Assembly: GCF_000740895.1 (NCBI RefSeq)
Contig: NC_025262.1
Coordinates: 1,356,001 to 1,420,000, forward strand
Direction: 5' to 3'
Length of the DNA: 64,000 bases
Origin: Theileria orientalis strain Shintoku
Taxonomy: Eukaryota > Apicomplexa > Aconoidasida > Piroplasmida > Theileriidae
Within the stretch, counting starts at the first letter, position 1, and each line of letters starts with the position of its first letter. This document shows, one piece after another, positions 21,586 through 33,080 of this stretch. A program made the position numbers and the translations under genes. The notes below the pieces were generated by a model. That model worked only from the letters and a program-made list of their open reading frames with translations, was not told the DNA's origin and made no database searches.

Positions 21586-24576
21586 TCACTCGGAGTCACT
21601 GGGGAGCCTTACGGAAAACTGCTGGAAGTGCCTGCTGCCCTTCTTAATATTTTTCTCGATCTCGGTGAAGTGGACGTAGCGAGTGCCAATGCGAATGTAG
21701 CCGCAAGGATACTGGTCCAGGGTGGCGTTGCGAAGCTTTTGGAGCCTACGCACGACGGCGAGAGCGCCGAGCTCGCTCTTCAGGTGGCTGTCGTCCCTCT
21801 TCTTGTGGAACCTGGGCTGCTTCTTCTTCTGGCGGTCAGCCCTGTGGTTGTACTCGTACTCGCTGTCCGAGTAGTAAATGTAGTCGTACTTGGGGTCGCC
21901 CTTGAAGTACTCGGCGCGGAAGTTCTCGTAGCAGTCGAAGATGTTCTTGGGGTTGTAGCCGAACTCCATCTCGCTGCCGTCGTTGCTCTCAGAGTCCCTG
22001 CGGTCGTTGAACCTTTTGGTTTCAGGTTCGCTGACCTCAGTGAGAGACTCCTCGCTCTCCAGCTCGTTAATGGCTACCTGCTCCTCGACTCCTAGCTCGT
22101 TAATGGCTACCTGCTCCTCGGCTCCTAGCTCCTTGGCGGCTATTTCCTCGGCGTTCAATTCCTTAGCACCTACCTGCTCTTCGGTTCCTAGGTCCTTAGC
22201 AGCTAACTGCTCTTCGGTTCCTAGCTCGTTAGTGCCTGGCTCATCGACCACTGCCTCGTCATTCTGCTGGTCGCCGATGCCGTTTTCAGGTACTTCCGCA
22301 ATCGCAGGGATGTCCTCAGCTTTGTCGGACCCCGAGACTACATGCTTCTGCCCATCGTCCTCATGGCCTCCACGTTTGTAGTTGGGGAATATCATCTTGA
22401 ATATTTCATCTATGGTCTTAGATTCCGCCGAGTTTGGGTTGTGGTAGCCCCCTCTGAAGTAAGCTTCGCCGCTAAAGAAGCTTTGCTGGCGACACTGGTA
22501 CTTGACGCCCCTCACGAAGGCCTTTCCGAAATTATCGATGCTCCTCTGACTCACCTTCCTGTTCTTGTCCGGGATGAACTTGAAGTTGGGACGGTATACG
22601 TCTGTTGTATTGATGTATTCGGGCTCCTTGGTAACCTCAGCTATTTCTGCCCTGGTCGAACTTGTAATGGGCTTGTCCTCCTTGGTCTCGGCCATGGCCT
22701 CCGCGGTGGCACTCGTAGTTGTTGAATCCTCGTTTGTGGTTTCTGCTATGGCTTCAGTGGTCTCGGTTGTGGTATTGGCAATGGTATTGTCCTCTGTAGG
22801 CTGAGTTGTGACTTCTGCATCGGCGCTTGCAATTGTTGTATCCTCCCTCGTAGGCTGAGTTGTAGCCTCAGTGTTGGAACTTGTAATGGTTTCGGTCTCT
22901 TTGGCTACTTCAGATACGACTTCAGTGGTATCGGTAATAATATCCCTTATAACTTCCGTCTCGGCGTTTGTAATGGGCTCAGCGTCCCTGTTGGTTTCGG
23001 TTATAGCCTCAGTGGTATCTGCGGTTATGTTTGTGAAAGCTTCAATGGTATCGGTCGTTTCACTGCAGATGTTTGTAACGACTTCATCCTCTTTGGTGAC
23101 TTCACTGGTGATTTTTGGACTGGTTTCGTCCCGCTTGATAGGTTCGGTTTTAGCCTCATGGGTGATATTTGTAATGGTTTCCGGCACCCTTGTGACCTCG
23201 GTGGTGATATTTGTGGCTGTTTCAAACTCGTTTATGGGTTCAGCCGTAACGTCGGTGGTAAGATTTGCGATTTCTTCGGAACACTGTTGGATATTCCTGT
23301 TAACAATTTTATCGCTACGCACGTCGTCAATTTGGCACCCGCTCTTGTCATCGTTGTTAACGTTACCAGAAGCACTGTCGTCCTTGCAAATGTTAATATT
23401 AATGTTCTTATTAAAGATTCTAATATTTAGATTGTCTTTATTGAGATTGATTGAAATGTTTATACGAGAATCCTCAGAGCCATCGATGTTACTGTTGGAG
23501 TTTTTGCCCTGGTCCAATGAAACACTTGTATCTATGGTAGTAGTACGACAGTTGCATCCAATGTTAACATTGGTGTCGGCGCCACTGTTGCAATCAGCCG
23601 CCTTGATAGCTCCACTGTCTACATTGCCTCCCTGCAAGTCATCTTCCTCGTTGGCTTCATTCTCTAACTTATCGGTAGTGATAGCCTTCTCATCAACTGG
23701 GATATCTGCTACAACCTCGTTACAGCTGTCATTGTTGTCATCAACTGGGATATCTGCTACAACCTCGTTACAGCTGTCATTGTTGTCATCAACTGGGATA
23801 TCTGCTACAACCTCGTTACAGCTGTCATTGTTGTCATCAACTGGGATATCTGCTACAACCTCGTTACAGCTGTCACTGTGGTTAGTAATGCCTTCGTTCT
23901 CGGACTTGACATCGTTTTTGGGCTGAGTTACCAGAACCTCTGCAACTTCATCGCTGGGCTGTTCAATTTCATCTTCGGCTGTTATTATGTCACTGTTGCA
24001 CTCACAGGGGCTGTCTTCGACGCACTCAGCAACACCGTTGGCACTGACGTTGGCATCATAGGCTCCAGTTGAGTCAGATTCATCCGAACGGTTTGTGACC
24101 TTTATTACGTGAATGGGTGGTATATCGTTGCCGATTTTTGGATTTCTTTTCACTAAACCCTTAAAAAAGAACAACCTTAGGTGATACCAAATGATAATTA
24201 AGTCGTAACGAACCATGAGGATTAAGCCAAGCGTCAAGAAGCGGTGGACCTTTATCAACTCGTAAATAGCCATCTTCTGGTAAAGTAAAATCCTCACATC
24301 AGATAGAATTTCCAAAACCATCAAGTGTTTGTACTTGAAACACCTCGGAAAGTTCCGTCTTTTAACTATATCTATAGCCCTTACACACGAATCCATATAT
24401 GTCATGCATTTGGCTAAAACCCTGCTTTCTGGATTATTTTTTGTGCTAATCACCAAAATTAAAAACCTAACAATTGTAGGAACAACTGCTAAGAGAAATA
24501 AAAGTAAAAAAAAGGCGATTGTTTTAAGACCAATTAGGTCATTCAAACTCAACGCCATATCGTAACACATACACAA
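21586..24576 (-). CDS. Repeat-rich 996-aa membrane protein, unknown function
   Basis: A single open exon. The start may be at 24576 (MCMCYDMAL...) or the internal MALSLND seven codons later. The N-terminal 150 residues hold two strongly hydrophobic segments (about 16-44 and 112-138) separated by a basic loop. The rest is acidic and low-complexity: four near-perfect 16-residue repeats (NDSCNEVVADIPVDDN, about residues 232-295), a long Thr/Glu/Ile-rich stretch with recurring T-E-V/A-T-x-P-I/T, and 11-residue repeats of the type ELGxEEQVAxN (about 780-835). A conserved-looking, non-repetitive block (FKFIPDKNRKVSQRSIDNFG, about 650-730) and a basic C-terminal block ending VRLPSDSE flank the second repeat set. 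I recognise no family. It may be a membrane-anchored protein with a long disordered, immunogenic region. Confidence 0.75.
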   Translation of the reverse strand: MCMCYDMALSLNDLIGLKTIAFFLLLFLLAVVPTIVRFLILVISTKNNPESRVLAKCMTYMDSCVRAIDIVKRRNFPRCFKYKHLMVLEILSDVRILLYQKMAIYELIKVHRFLTLGLILMVRYDLIIIWYHLRLFFFKGLVKRNPKIGNDIPPIHVIKVTNRSDESDSTGAYDANVSANGVAECVEDSPCECNSDIITAEDEIEQPSDEVAEVLVTQPKNDVKSENEGITNHSDSCNEVVADIPVDDNNDSCNEVVADIPVDDNNDSCNEVVADIPVDDNNDSCNEVVADIPVDEKAITTDKLENEANEEDDLQGGNVDSGAIKAADCNSGADTNVNIGCNCRTTTIDTSVSLDQGKNSNSNIDGSEDSRINISINLNKDNLNIRIFNKNININICKDDSASGNVNNDDKSGCQIDDVRSDKIVNRNIQQCSEEIANLTTDVTAEPINEFETATNITTEVTRVPETITNITHEAKTEPIKRDETSPKITSEVTKEDEVVTNICSETTDTIEAFTNITADTTEAITETNRDAEPITNAETEVIRDIITDTTEVVSEVAKETETITSSNTEATTQPTREDTTIASADAEVTTQPTEDNTIANTTTETTEAIAETTNEDSTTTSATAEAMAETKEDKPITSSTRAEIAEVTKEPEYINTTDVYRPNFKFIPDKNRKVSQRSIDNFGKAFVRGVKYQCRQQSFFSGEAYFRGGYHNPNSAESKTIDEIFKMIFPNYKRGGHEDDGQKHVVSGSDKAEDIPAIAEVPENGIGDQQNDEAVVDEPGTNELGTEEQLAAKDLGTEEQVGAKELNAEEIAAKELGAEEQVAINELGVEEQVAINELESEESLTEVSEPETKRFNDRRDSESNDGSEMEFGYNPKNIFDCYENFRAEYFKGDPKYDYIYYSDSEYEYNHRADRQKKKQPRFHKKRDDSHLKSELGALAVVRRLQKLRNATLDQYPCGYIRIGTRYVHFTEIEKNIKKGSRHFQQFSVRLPSDSE
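22070..22240 (-). repeat. Coding 33-bp repeats (ELGxEEQVAxx)
   Basis: About six degenerate copies of an 11-codon unit in the gene at 21586-24576. The pattern is Glu-Leu-x-x-Glu-Glu followed by three to five variable residues. Confidence 0.75.
23692..23883 (-). repeat. Four 48-bp tandem repeats in coding sequence
   Basis: The unit ATCAACTGGGATATCTGCTA... (plus strand) starts at 23692, 23740, 23788 and 23836. The first three copies are identical and the fourth differs only at its end. It encodes the 16-residue NDSCNEVVADIPVDDN repeat. Near-identity at the DNA level means recent expansion or homogenisation. Confidence 0.95.
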
Positions 24577-24989
24577 AATAAAGAACCTTTTTTATTTTTT
24601 TTGTTAATGATTTTTACTTAGAAAAGTACTGCGATAGTATATATCTTGATAAATTGTGAATTTAACAATTGTTAAAAGCCTATGTGCTGCCCAAAATTTT
24701 TAGATCTAAAATGGAGAGATTCTAAAAATAAAAAAGAAGTAACATATAGCTTTTTGGGGATTTTATGGGTGAAACGAAGACTTTGAAATAAAACTTAAAT
24801 TTAAGTACCTGTCTAGAAACTGTTAAGTAACTTAAAGTACCATACATCGCCCTATGAAAATGAGGGCTGCACAACATCACACACACATTGTAAAATTTAG
24901 CACCTTCAGCACATGTATTGCCAAATATAAGGCAAAAATCACACTGCCTGACCCAAGTTACTGTGATTTACGTTGTGGGAATCGATCTT
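24577..24989. other. Intergenic, no gene seen
   Basis: AT-rich spacer between two minus-strand genes. It must contain the promoter of the 996-aa protein gene and the 3' end of the 118-aa gene. No ORF or structured element is evident. Confidence 0.5.
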
Positions 24990-25346
24990 CTAGGTGGTTG
25001 CAGACCCGTTGACCTCGGCTACACACCCCTCGGAACTTATGCGCGATTTATCCTTTAAGCCGTTCAAAGTAGCACACTTGAGCTCCACGAAGTCCTCGAA
25101 CTCTTTTAAGAACCTGTTGGCGTCGCTGTAGTCAATGAAGTCGTCCTTAAAGTCCAGTTTTATTTTTCTCAGAAGACACATCACCATCTTCTCAATGTTC
25201 AGAAGTTCGTTGATTTTTCCAAACTCCCGCGCCCCGTCCTTCATCCTGCTAAGTATACAAAGCTTTCTCAGCGACTGTATCTGCGTCAAATCGTTGTTGA
25301 GCTCAACTTCAACTCTGCCTATCAGATCTCTGAACCCGGAGCTCAT
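24990..25346 (-). CDS. Small hypothetical protein, 118 aa
   Basis: A single exon starting MSSGFRDLIGRV. The sequence is mostly predicted helix with regular Leu/Ile spacing (about residues 5-95), then a short Ser/Gly/Thr tail. No signal peptide, membrane span or known motif is seen. Codon use looks like that of neighbouring genes, with many C/G-ending codons, which argues for a real gene. I cannot assign a function. Confidence 0.6.
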   Translation of the reverse strand: MSSGFRDLIGRVEVELNNDLTQIQSLRKLCILSRMKDGAREFGKINELLNIEKMVMCLLRKIKLDFKDDFIDYSDANRFLKEFEDFVELKCATLNGLKDKSRISSEGCVAEVNGSATT

Positions 25347-25937
25347 TTTATTAAAAAATTAAAATTTTAATGATTAAATGCTAAATAAGAGTACTGAGGT
25401 CAATGCCTTTTCGATTCTACTGTAATTATTTAGTTTATCCCTAAATGGTATATAATGATCTAGATCATAAATATACGACAGTTTCAGATCCATAATTATC
25501 TAAGATTGATCCTACTATATAAGTTTACACTAACACGTATCAGTAATAGTTTAGGATATTATCTCTATACATTTCAAATGTGCTATAAATGTGTTTTATT
25601 TCCACAAGTAACTGTCGCCTTGTCGGCGAAGTGACTTAATTGTATAAAATTATACAGGCTTACGCTAACGTACTTATCATTTACGAAGATTGCTCAATTT
25701 TCTATACAACAAATTGCCCGTTGCTCCAGAAATACGTATCTATTGACATTGACTGAGCCTAAATAGATGATAAGACCGGCTTAACAAAATCCATCAATCT
25801 AATCTAGGACGTACGCACAATAATTATACAACATCTGCCTTATTTCTGCTTATCTACTCGATTTACGTATTTTTTATGTTGTAAAATTAACTTTTTAAAT
25901 TTTATCTATGTTTATATTTTAATTATTTATCATATTT
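25347..25937. other. Intergenic, no gene seen
   Basis: A 590-bp AT-rich stretch between two small minus-strand genes. I see no exon-like segment or notable repeat. Confidence 0.5.
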
Positions 25938-26471
25938 TTATCGTACTCTGTTTTGATTTTTTACACTCGATTCGTTCATCCCTGCTTCTTCCTTTTCTGC
26001 CCTTTCATGGTACTCATTATCACCGATATTGTCAATACCACCGTTTATTGTACGTGAATTTCTCATGTTATTAATCTCCAGAGTCGTAGCTTCAATGTAA
26101 TTCCCTCCGACGCTAAATATATCATCTTCCGCTCCATACAGAATCGGCTTAAACTTTTCTTTATACATTCCACTTATTTCACGAATACTCTCCTCGTTCC
26201 CCTTTATGTCGTCAAGTGTTACGTACTCTCCGCTGTCCGATTCATAGTTGATGTATGGATTTACGCAGCTTATGTTATAAGCACTCTCACTGTTCCTCTT
26301 TACTGCCATTTCGTCGAGTGTTCTAACGTATCTGCATAGTTTCATGAAGCGTGAGTTAATGTTATTTAAGTCGGCGCTCATGGCACTCAATTGTCTATTT
26401 ATATTCAATAGCGTTTCATTAAATCTTATTAAGAACTCCTTTTCGTCCATTTTAATTACCTTTTTAAACAT
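25938..26471 (-). CDS. Small hypothetical coiled-coil protein, 177 aa
   Basis: A single exon. The first Met gives MFKKVIKMDEKEF; the second (26450) is an equally good start. Residues 10-55 form a heptad-like helix (FNETLLNINRQLSAMSADLN). The middle is acidic (ESDSGEYVTLDD) and the C-terminal third is Asn/Glu-rich and probably disordered. No signal peptide or membrane span. I do not recognise the family. Confidence 0.55.
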   Translation of the reverse strand: MFKKVIKMDEKEFLIRFNETLLNINRQLSAMSADLNNINSRFMKLCRYVRTLDEMAVKRNSESAYNISCVNPYINYESDSGEYVTLDDIKGNEESIREISGMYKEKFKPILYGAEDDIFSVGGNYIEATTLEINNMRNSRTINGGIDNIGDNEYHERAEKEEAGMNESSVKNQNRVR

Positions 26472-27022
26472 TAAACTTTATTTTACCTTTTCTTTATTAC
26501 TATTATCACCAGTATTATCAAATCTTCTTTTCTAATCTGCTAATATTTACTTGATAACATTAACATTTTTTTCCAAATTCCTACTTACTGCTTATTATGT
26601 ACGAATCAGTATCCTACTCCCATATTTAACAGATTTATTACAATCAACAATTTACTATTTTATCAATTTCAACTCTTCAGTTTATTATACTTTTCATCTA
26701 TATCAAACCTTAAATATTCATCTCATCCACTACCTTTATCTATAATTTACACATATACACAAAATATTAGATCTTAGGTTGATCTATTTACCATACAGAT
26801 CTAATCCTTAATTCTACCCTTTTTGTCAGATTTACCTTTATTAGTCCTTCTCTTCCTAAATTTATTATTAGCTGTGTTCTTTCATCATCATCTTAGTTCC
26901 AATTCACTCTGTTAAATGGTCACAAACTGCCTGATCCCTTACATAGACTATCATATACCTTTCACTCAGACAGTGTACATTCAACTATCGGTTCTAGCTT
27001 ATTCACTTACACATGTACATAC
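26472..27022. other. Intergenic, no gene seen
   Basis: A C/T- and A-rich 550-bp spacer downstream of the ROK1 stop codon. A 64-codon plus-strand frame (26551-26745) is low-complexity and not supported. Confidence 0.5.
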
Positions 27023-29119
27023 TTACTTTACTGGTCCTATGTTGAATCTTGTCGGCGGCTTGTGTTCCATCTTCTTCAACTCTGTCCAACATTGATAATC
27101 AAAGTCTACCAAAATACCTTCTTGCGATAAACTTGGGAGTCCTGTCAGCAAGTACCCTGGTACTGGCGAGTTCGAGAGCTTCATTATTTCCACGATGTGA
27201 CTCATGTACTTGAAGTCGTTGATCGTAAAGAACGTTATGCTCTTCCCCTTCTTCAGGCCTCGGCCTGCTCTCCCAACTCTGTTTATGTACAATTGCGATG
27301 ACAGCGGCAGGTCGAAGTTGACTACTGAGTGCACTCCCTTGAAGTTGATTCCGCGGGACAGGATGTCCGTGCATATCAGTGTCCAAATCTGTGTGACGTT
27401 AACTCCGTATGAGCATGTGCTTCCACTCTCATCTAAGGAAAACCACCCACCAGCTCCTCAACTCTATGACTAACTACTTAACTAAGGGTATGACTGTCCA
27501 CCAACCTCTCCTGTTCTGAACTTTTCTATTACTGTTTGCCTCTCCTTCAGATCCATTTTTTTCGTAAACTTTTCAACTTTTAGGGTTGAGGTCATCAGCT
27601 CCTCGTACAGTTCGTTAACTCTTTTAATGCTTTGTAGGAATATTAGTATTGGCGGCAGCAACTTCCCCTCGTTTATGAGCTGTTTCAGCGTCAGTATTTT
27701 CCCTATTTTGCGTTGTCATCCACATTTAACAAGTGCTAGTGTACACTAGCTACCATCTGCTACTGACTAGTTGGTAGTGTACGCTAGTTACTATTGACTA
27801 GCTACTTAACCTCTTACCCTTTTCACTCGTGACGCACACCAGCTCCTGGTGCACATTTGAACAACAAACGTTTTCTGAGCCTACAAATAGTCATAATCCC
27901 ATTTTATCCTCCACTATACAGCTGCTACTGTGGCCACCAGTATTTTTTATAAAGTACGCATGATGCTTACCGATTGTCACGTGGATGGGACTCTTGAAGT
28001 ACGACTTGGCCAACACCAGTAACTCTGGCTGTATTGTCGAGCTAAAACATGCTTTCTGCACCCTATCTTTGTTTTTCAAGTGATTTAACACGTAGTCCAC
28101 GTTATCGTGGTAGCCGTCCTCGAGCAGCTTATCGGCTTCATCCAACACCAACATTTCCAAATTGTCAAGCATGTCCTGCAATTATGTGAGTCTATAAGCT
28201 GCTAAGATTTCCAACTGCTTTCCATCACTTCTCCATCTTAACTTATCTATTTAATTCATACTGGGTGCTCGAGCATTAATTTATACAGGGTCAATGGCGT
28301 AGCAACTGCTATTGAAAAGTCAAAGGTCGTTATGGTTTTGTCCAGGGCCACCACCTTTACTCCCTTCCCCTCTGAAAATCAGAGTAAACTTGCTCATGTG
28401 TAACTATCTGCCAATACTTAAACGTGTATAATGACTACGGCCTTAACTAATTGACTAATCCCAAGTATAATTAGCAACAAATGATACTCGTCAGGTAAAC
28501 ACATTCCGATTTAACTTGCTGGACCAGCTCAACTGTTGGCACTAAGATTAAACACCGCAACTTATCGTCATCATTCTGTACTGTTTTATAAAATTGGCGA
28601 CACACCTCCAATTTAAGTAATGCTGGCACCAAATATGCCAAAGTTTTCCCGGAGCCCGTGGGAGCAACTGCCATTACGTCCTTTTCCATCAGCAAGACTG
28701 GGATCACCTGATCATAATTGTTACAGATTTGTGTGTTATCGGCACCTTTTATCAACTTTTTACACACTTTTGATATTCTAAATAACTTTTATATATATAT
28801 TTGCCAAAATTCTATGAAATACATGTTTCTGAACTGGAGTTGTTTTTTTAATGTTAAACTGCGTTTCCAGGGCGTTCGATATATTCTTAGGGCTAAACCG
28901 GCCCTCTTTCGGTTTTAAACTATCAGAAATTCCCAATTTAAGTTTTTCAAACAACTCCAATTGCTTATATTCTTTAAAATCAACTCCACTTGAGTCTGTT
29001 ACCCTAAATTCTTCGTCAAAGTGGCCCACGTCTTCATTTTCTTTAAATAAAACTACTTTAGAGGAGGGTCCAGATCTAAAACTGGTTCCTCTAATTAATT
29101 TTTTAAACACATTATCCAT
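27023..29119 (-). CDS. ROK1: DEAD-box RNA helicase ROK1/DDX52-like
   Basis: ROK1/DDX52 is a nucleolar helicase for early 18S rRNA processing. Seven exons join in phase to 483 codons: 29119-28823, 28707-28488, 28371-28262, 28175-27971, 27874-27818, 27702-27506, 27388-27023. Seen: a Q-motif-like TTPVQKHVIPVLL, motif I APTGSGKT (about 114-121), motif Ib-like ATPLTLYKL, motif II DEAD (about 220), motif III as SST instead of SAT, PPILIFLQSIKRVNELYEEL and FKGVHSVVNFDLPLSS with TDILSRGIN (motif V region), and motif VI as NRVGRAGR. The IFLQS and SPVPGYLL segments are what single out the DDX52 subfamily. It lies 423 bp downstream of PRP19, same strand. Confidence 0.93.
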
Positions 29120-29542
29120 TAATTAACAACTTAAGCAACCATTTAATACTATACATAGATAAATTAACCACACGAATGGGTTAAATGTGGATTCTTTTCA
29201 CTTATATTAAAGACAAATTTATAATACATGTAAAATTAATTAAAAATTTTGTCTTAAAACCAATTTACAGTTCATAAATTCCAAATTTATTCTTTGTTTA
29301 TGCCACACATTCGTTGAATTCTATCCAATATTAATTTGCAATTTGATCATTGTTTCGCAATCAAATTTCTTAATTTTTTTTAATAAAATTACCTCTTATC
29401 AAATAATATATTGTATTATACCAAATATAATCAAAATCATTAACTATTTTAAAAAATCTATCTTTCTCTTTAACCCATATTCTTCCACATATTTGATCAC
29501 TTATTCACCTATCATCTACCAAAATATCATTTTAAAAACACA
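29120..29542. other. Intergenic between PRP19 and ROK1
   Basis: A very AT-rich 423-bp spacer between two minus-strand genes. It contains the PRP19 3' end and the ROK1 promoter. Nothing else is seen. Confidence 0.5.
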
Positions 29543-31468
29543 TTAGTAAAAGAGTCTCAACGATTTATCCATGGAAGTCGTTAAAATAAACCTTGAGAGT
29601 GGTCCAAATTCCAAATCGGTTACGGGCCCGCTGTGTCCTTCCAAGACACCCAAAGATGACAAATTTGCTCGATTTACTTCCAGCAATTCAACCTTCGTGC
29701 TCGCAACGCCCAGGTAGTTTCCTGAACACCATTATTAGTGACTGAATCTGCCAAATATCCTAAATACCAACGCTAGCTAAACTGCAAATATCTACCATAT
29801 TTTCTAACAACTGACGCAAGTACAGGCGTACCTGAATGGTCGAACTTGACTCGGGTCACATTGACGTTACAGTCTGCAGTCGCCACCACCTTCTGCTTCC
29901 TCAGGTCCCACAGTGAGACCACTCCGCCGTCGGTCGCGCTTGCCAGGTAGTAGCCGTTTTCACTCACGTCCAGGTCAACCCAGTTGCTTTCTCCGGCCCC
30001 GTTGGTCGTGCCGTTGACTTTGGCACCCTCTTCCGTCAGGGGGTCCTTGAGACTCGACTCCCTCAGGTCCCATATGTGCAGACTTCCTGACGAGCAGCCG
30101 AGTGCTATCAGTCCGTCTGGGTGAAACTTTAGTGCGCTGCATTTCGGAACGTCTTTAAACATTTTAACGATTTTGCACGAGTCCAACTCGTTCAACGACC
30201 AGACTCCGTCCGAGCAGAGTGACAGAAAGTACTCTCCGCTCGGGTGCAGCGACAGCCGCTTAACTGGCGCCTTGTGGTGCTTAAACACTGACACGCACTT
30301 AAACTCGTTGTCAAACTCCTTCCAAACCTTAATGAGTTTGTCATCGGCACCTAAATTAAGTGTTTTCACTACTGTTTGTAGGGCTCTGGCACTACAAATA
30401 GTAGGGTGAATGTGGTGGAAATGTGGTGGCAGCCTCAAAGTTACACACCACGTAGACGGTATGTTTGTAACTTAAATGGCATATATAATCAATATACCAT
30501 AACCAGTAGCTATTTGCCAATAATTATGTAAATATACTAAAGTAATACGTACCTGAGAGCAGTATACGATCCGCATTATGGGACAGCAGCGCGTTGACTC
30601 GCTTCACGTGCCCGTTAATGACTGATGCCGTTTTTTGATTAGCCACATCAAAGTAGACAATTGAGCCATCGTTTCCGCCTGAAAAGCAAAAGCTATCCTC
30701 CAGGCCCTCAGACTGGAGACTCCTGTCCAGAGTCACACACGACACGCCGGGAACTGTGGAGGAGTGGACTCGGTACTCTCCACGGCACTTAAAGCCTCCC
30801 AACTTCTCAGGATTTGAGTAGTTCGATAAATCACGTTTTTTACGATCTGCTAGGAGCAGTTTCGCCAGCTGCTGTATACGTTCCAGAGCCGGCTCGTCGA
30901 GGCCTAAACCGTAGTTAGTACTATTACTGAAGAAGGTAGCTAAACACACAGCTAAAACCTGCTAAATACTCACCTATTTCCAGCGCGTTGACATCGTAAC
31001 TGGCTCTGAACTGAACCAGCTGCTCCTTTAGCGACTCGACCTCGCTCAGGGCTCTGTCTCTCTGCTTAATTAACCTGGCGATTACTCGCGTGGCCGCGTC
31101 GTGCTGGTACAGCGAGAAACTCAACTGCTTCCTCACTTCATCGACGTGGGCTCGCAGTCCGTGTGTTTCCAGCGCCAGAGCGTCCCATTCTGACTGGAGC
31201 AGAGAGAGAAGCCCAGGTATGCTGTTTGCTGTGTTGTGTCGGGGCTTCACAATTGAGGAGCCTATGGTTAGTTATTAATTAACGGGGAGGGGTAAAAAGT
31301 ACCTTTTATTGGTATTAAATCCTGTAATGTGAGGGGTTCGCCGGTTGCTGGACAAACTTGCGACTCTTCCAAGTGTTTTTCTATCAACCTTCTTTCAAAC
31401 ACATAGCCTGTTTTACTCAGACATGGCTCCTCGGGGGGGACTCCACTAATTGAACACAAAAATGACAT
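29543..31468 (-). CDS. PRP19: Pre-mRNA-processing factor 19 (U-box E3 ligase)
   Basis: PRP19 is the U-box ubiquitin ligase of the NineTeen complex that stabilises the active spliceosome. Five exons join in phase to 500 codons (human about 504): 31468-31303, 31261-30974, 30903-30553, 30350-29832, 29721-29543. The N-terminal U-box (MSFLCSISGVPPEEPCLS, FERRLIEKHL, CPATGEPLTLQDLIPIK) is followed by NSIPGLLSLLQSEWDALALE and a coiled-coil tetramerisation region (about 75-135). The WD40 propeller (from about 190) shows HVKRVNALLSHN, ADDKLIKVW, GSLHIWDLR, VSLWDLRKQ and a last blade LEGHSGPVTDLEF...DKSLRLFY. The last exon overlaps an unrelated plus-strand 49-codon frame, which I rejected. Its products should act with the SYF2 fusion encoded at 3.9-6.1 kb. 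Confidence 0.96.
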
Positions 31469-32346
31469 GATTATATCAAAGAAACTAGTTTATCAAAACC
31501 AGTTGATTGTAGATTATAGGGTGTACGCGGAAATATAAAAAATTTATATAATACACAAATTATTGTTCTATAGGGGAAATTCGAATAACTTTAAAAAATA
31601 TAAATCATACCATTAAAAAACATAATAATCTTCGTTTTCCTTCCCCACAGGAATCCACCAAAAATAAACTAGAATAAATCAGCTATCGTAAATAAATCAA
31701 ACTACACATTTTATTTAAAAGTAACTAATTCGAATAGTATATGCCTTTTCCCAAAGTATACACCTCTGTCATAAGTAATATTGTCTAATTACCACAATAG
31801 ACTTTTTTACACATGAATTGATATAATAACAATGTATTTCAACAATTATACTTAGACTTTTAAGAAATAAGTTAATGTGAGTTTAATCCTTTCATTTGAA
31901 CTTCTTTTAAATGATTGTTTCAAGCATCTTTTTAATTTTATCCTTTTATTCATGAAATTTAATTCCCTTGAATTTTAATTATCTTTAATAATATTTGTTT
32001 ATAAATATAGTATCTGAATCTGTTCGATTTGATTTCTTTTCATGCCTATTCAGCAATGCACCTCAGTTTCCTGGTCCAAGAATCTAAATCACCAATTTCG
32101 TCAACAACCAAGTGATAACAGGACTCTCATCAATTCTCACTAGTTTTATTTTATTACACCTTTATTTGTTAACCAATATTCATGATTATATAAATAAAAG
32201 CATAATATAAGAATTGAGTTGCTTTATAGGTCATATATTTGGATAATTTTTAATATTTTCGCTACGATTCATCGATTTAACTACATTTTATTTTTTAAAA
32301 GTCATAAAAATACAAAATTTGTATAAAATAATAGTCAAAACTAAAA
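31469..32346. promoter_or_regulatory. Divergent intergenic region upstream of PRP19
   Basis: About 880 bp of AT-rich DNA between divergent start codons (PRP19 minus, 191-aa protein plus). No exon or repeat is recognised. Confidence 0.45.
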
Positions 32347-33015
32347 ATGTCGAACTCTGAAGGTTACCATACTTACACATATATAATATTAGATGTTTAT
32401 GAGCATTTTACTATTAATATGGCATAAAACAAAATTAATATAAAATAAATTGTAGGAATTCAAGAAAATGTGACTATGCCAGTCAATGTGTACTGTTCTC
32501 TCGTCCGTTGCGCTCTCCAGAATTCAACCCTTGGATTTCAGTCATCCCTTTTGAACCCTCTGAACGGGCGCACAAACACCAATTTAGGATTCAATACAAC
32601 AACAAATTTTGGCAATAATACAGAGAAACCCCTTAAAATCGACGGCTTGAACTCTACAATAAACTGCTTGATGAAACTGTCGAACAGTGAGGTGGAAGGG
32701 CTAGATACGCATACTATGCCAATGCCTCCAGATGCGAAGCGAGGTAACCTCCAGGGCGATTTAAAGGATTCTCTGGATCGTGTAAAGTCTGAGTTATTTG
32801 ACCATTATTCGTTTTATTACAATTTACAAGAATATGATATTCCGACCAGATTGGAACTATTGTCTCTACACTCAGTGCCTAACGGTGAATCCAGTGACAA
32901 CTGTGGAGATGTTTGTAAAGTTTGTGGAACGAGCTCTGGAAATGGCTGCGGATGCAGTTGTCACAATAATAAAGAGAGCAGTGGAAATGACAGTAAGACT
33001 GATTACTTATATTAG
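32347..33015 (+). CDS. Hypothetical protein with Cys cluster, two exons
   Basis: A tiny first exon (32347-32362, MSNSE plus one base) joins in phase to 32456-33015 through a GTTACC donor and a TGTAG acceptor. The junction reads MSNSEGIQENVTMPVNVY, 191 residues in all. Without the first exon, the first ATG would be at 32476. The N-terminal half is Asn/Thr/Gly-rich (TNLGFNTTTNFGNNTEK). A helical middle (DSLDRVKSELFDHYSFYYNL) follows. The C-terminus has a Cys-rich cluster (DVCKVCGTSSGNGCGCSC) that could bind a metal. I do not recognise the family. Confidence 0.55.
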
Positions 33016-33080
33016 ATAGTTATATATCAGTTTTTTATAATTATATAATACGACAATTAGATAAATCAAATTCTAACGTA

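Noticed and set aside
22871..23926. 351-codon plus-strand ORF
   Set aside because: Antisense shadow of the 996-aa minus-strand gene. It is Val/Ser/Leu-rich and contains the complement of the 48-bp repeats, so its openness follows from the repeat composition.
29572..29721. 49-codon plus-strand ORF starting MEVVKINLESG
   Set aside because: Its antisense is the last WD40 blade of PRP19, which joins in phase to the preceding exon.
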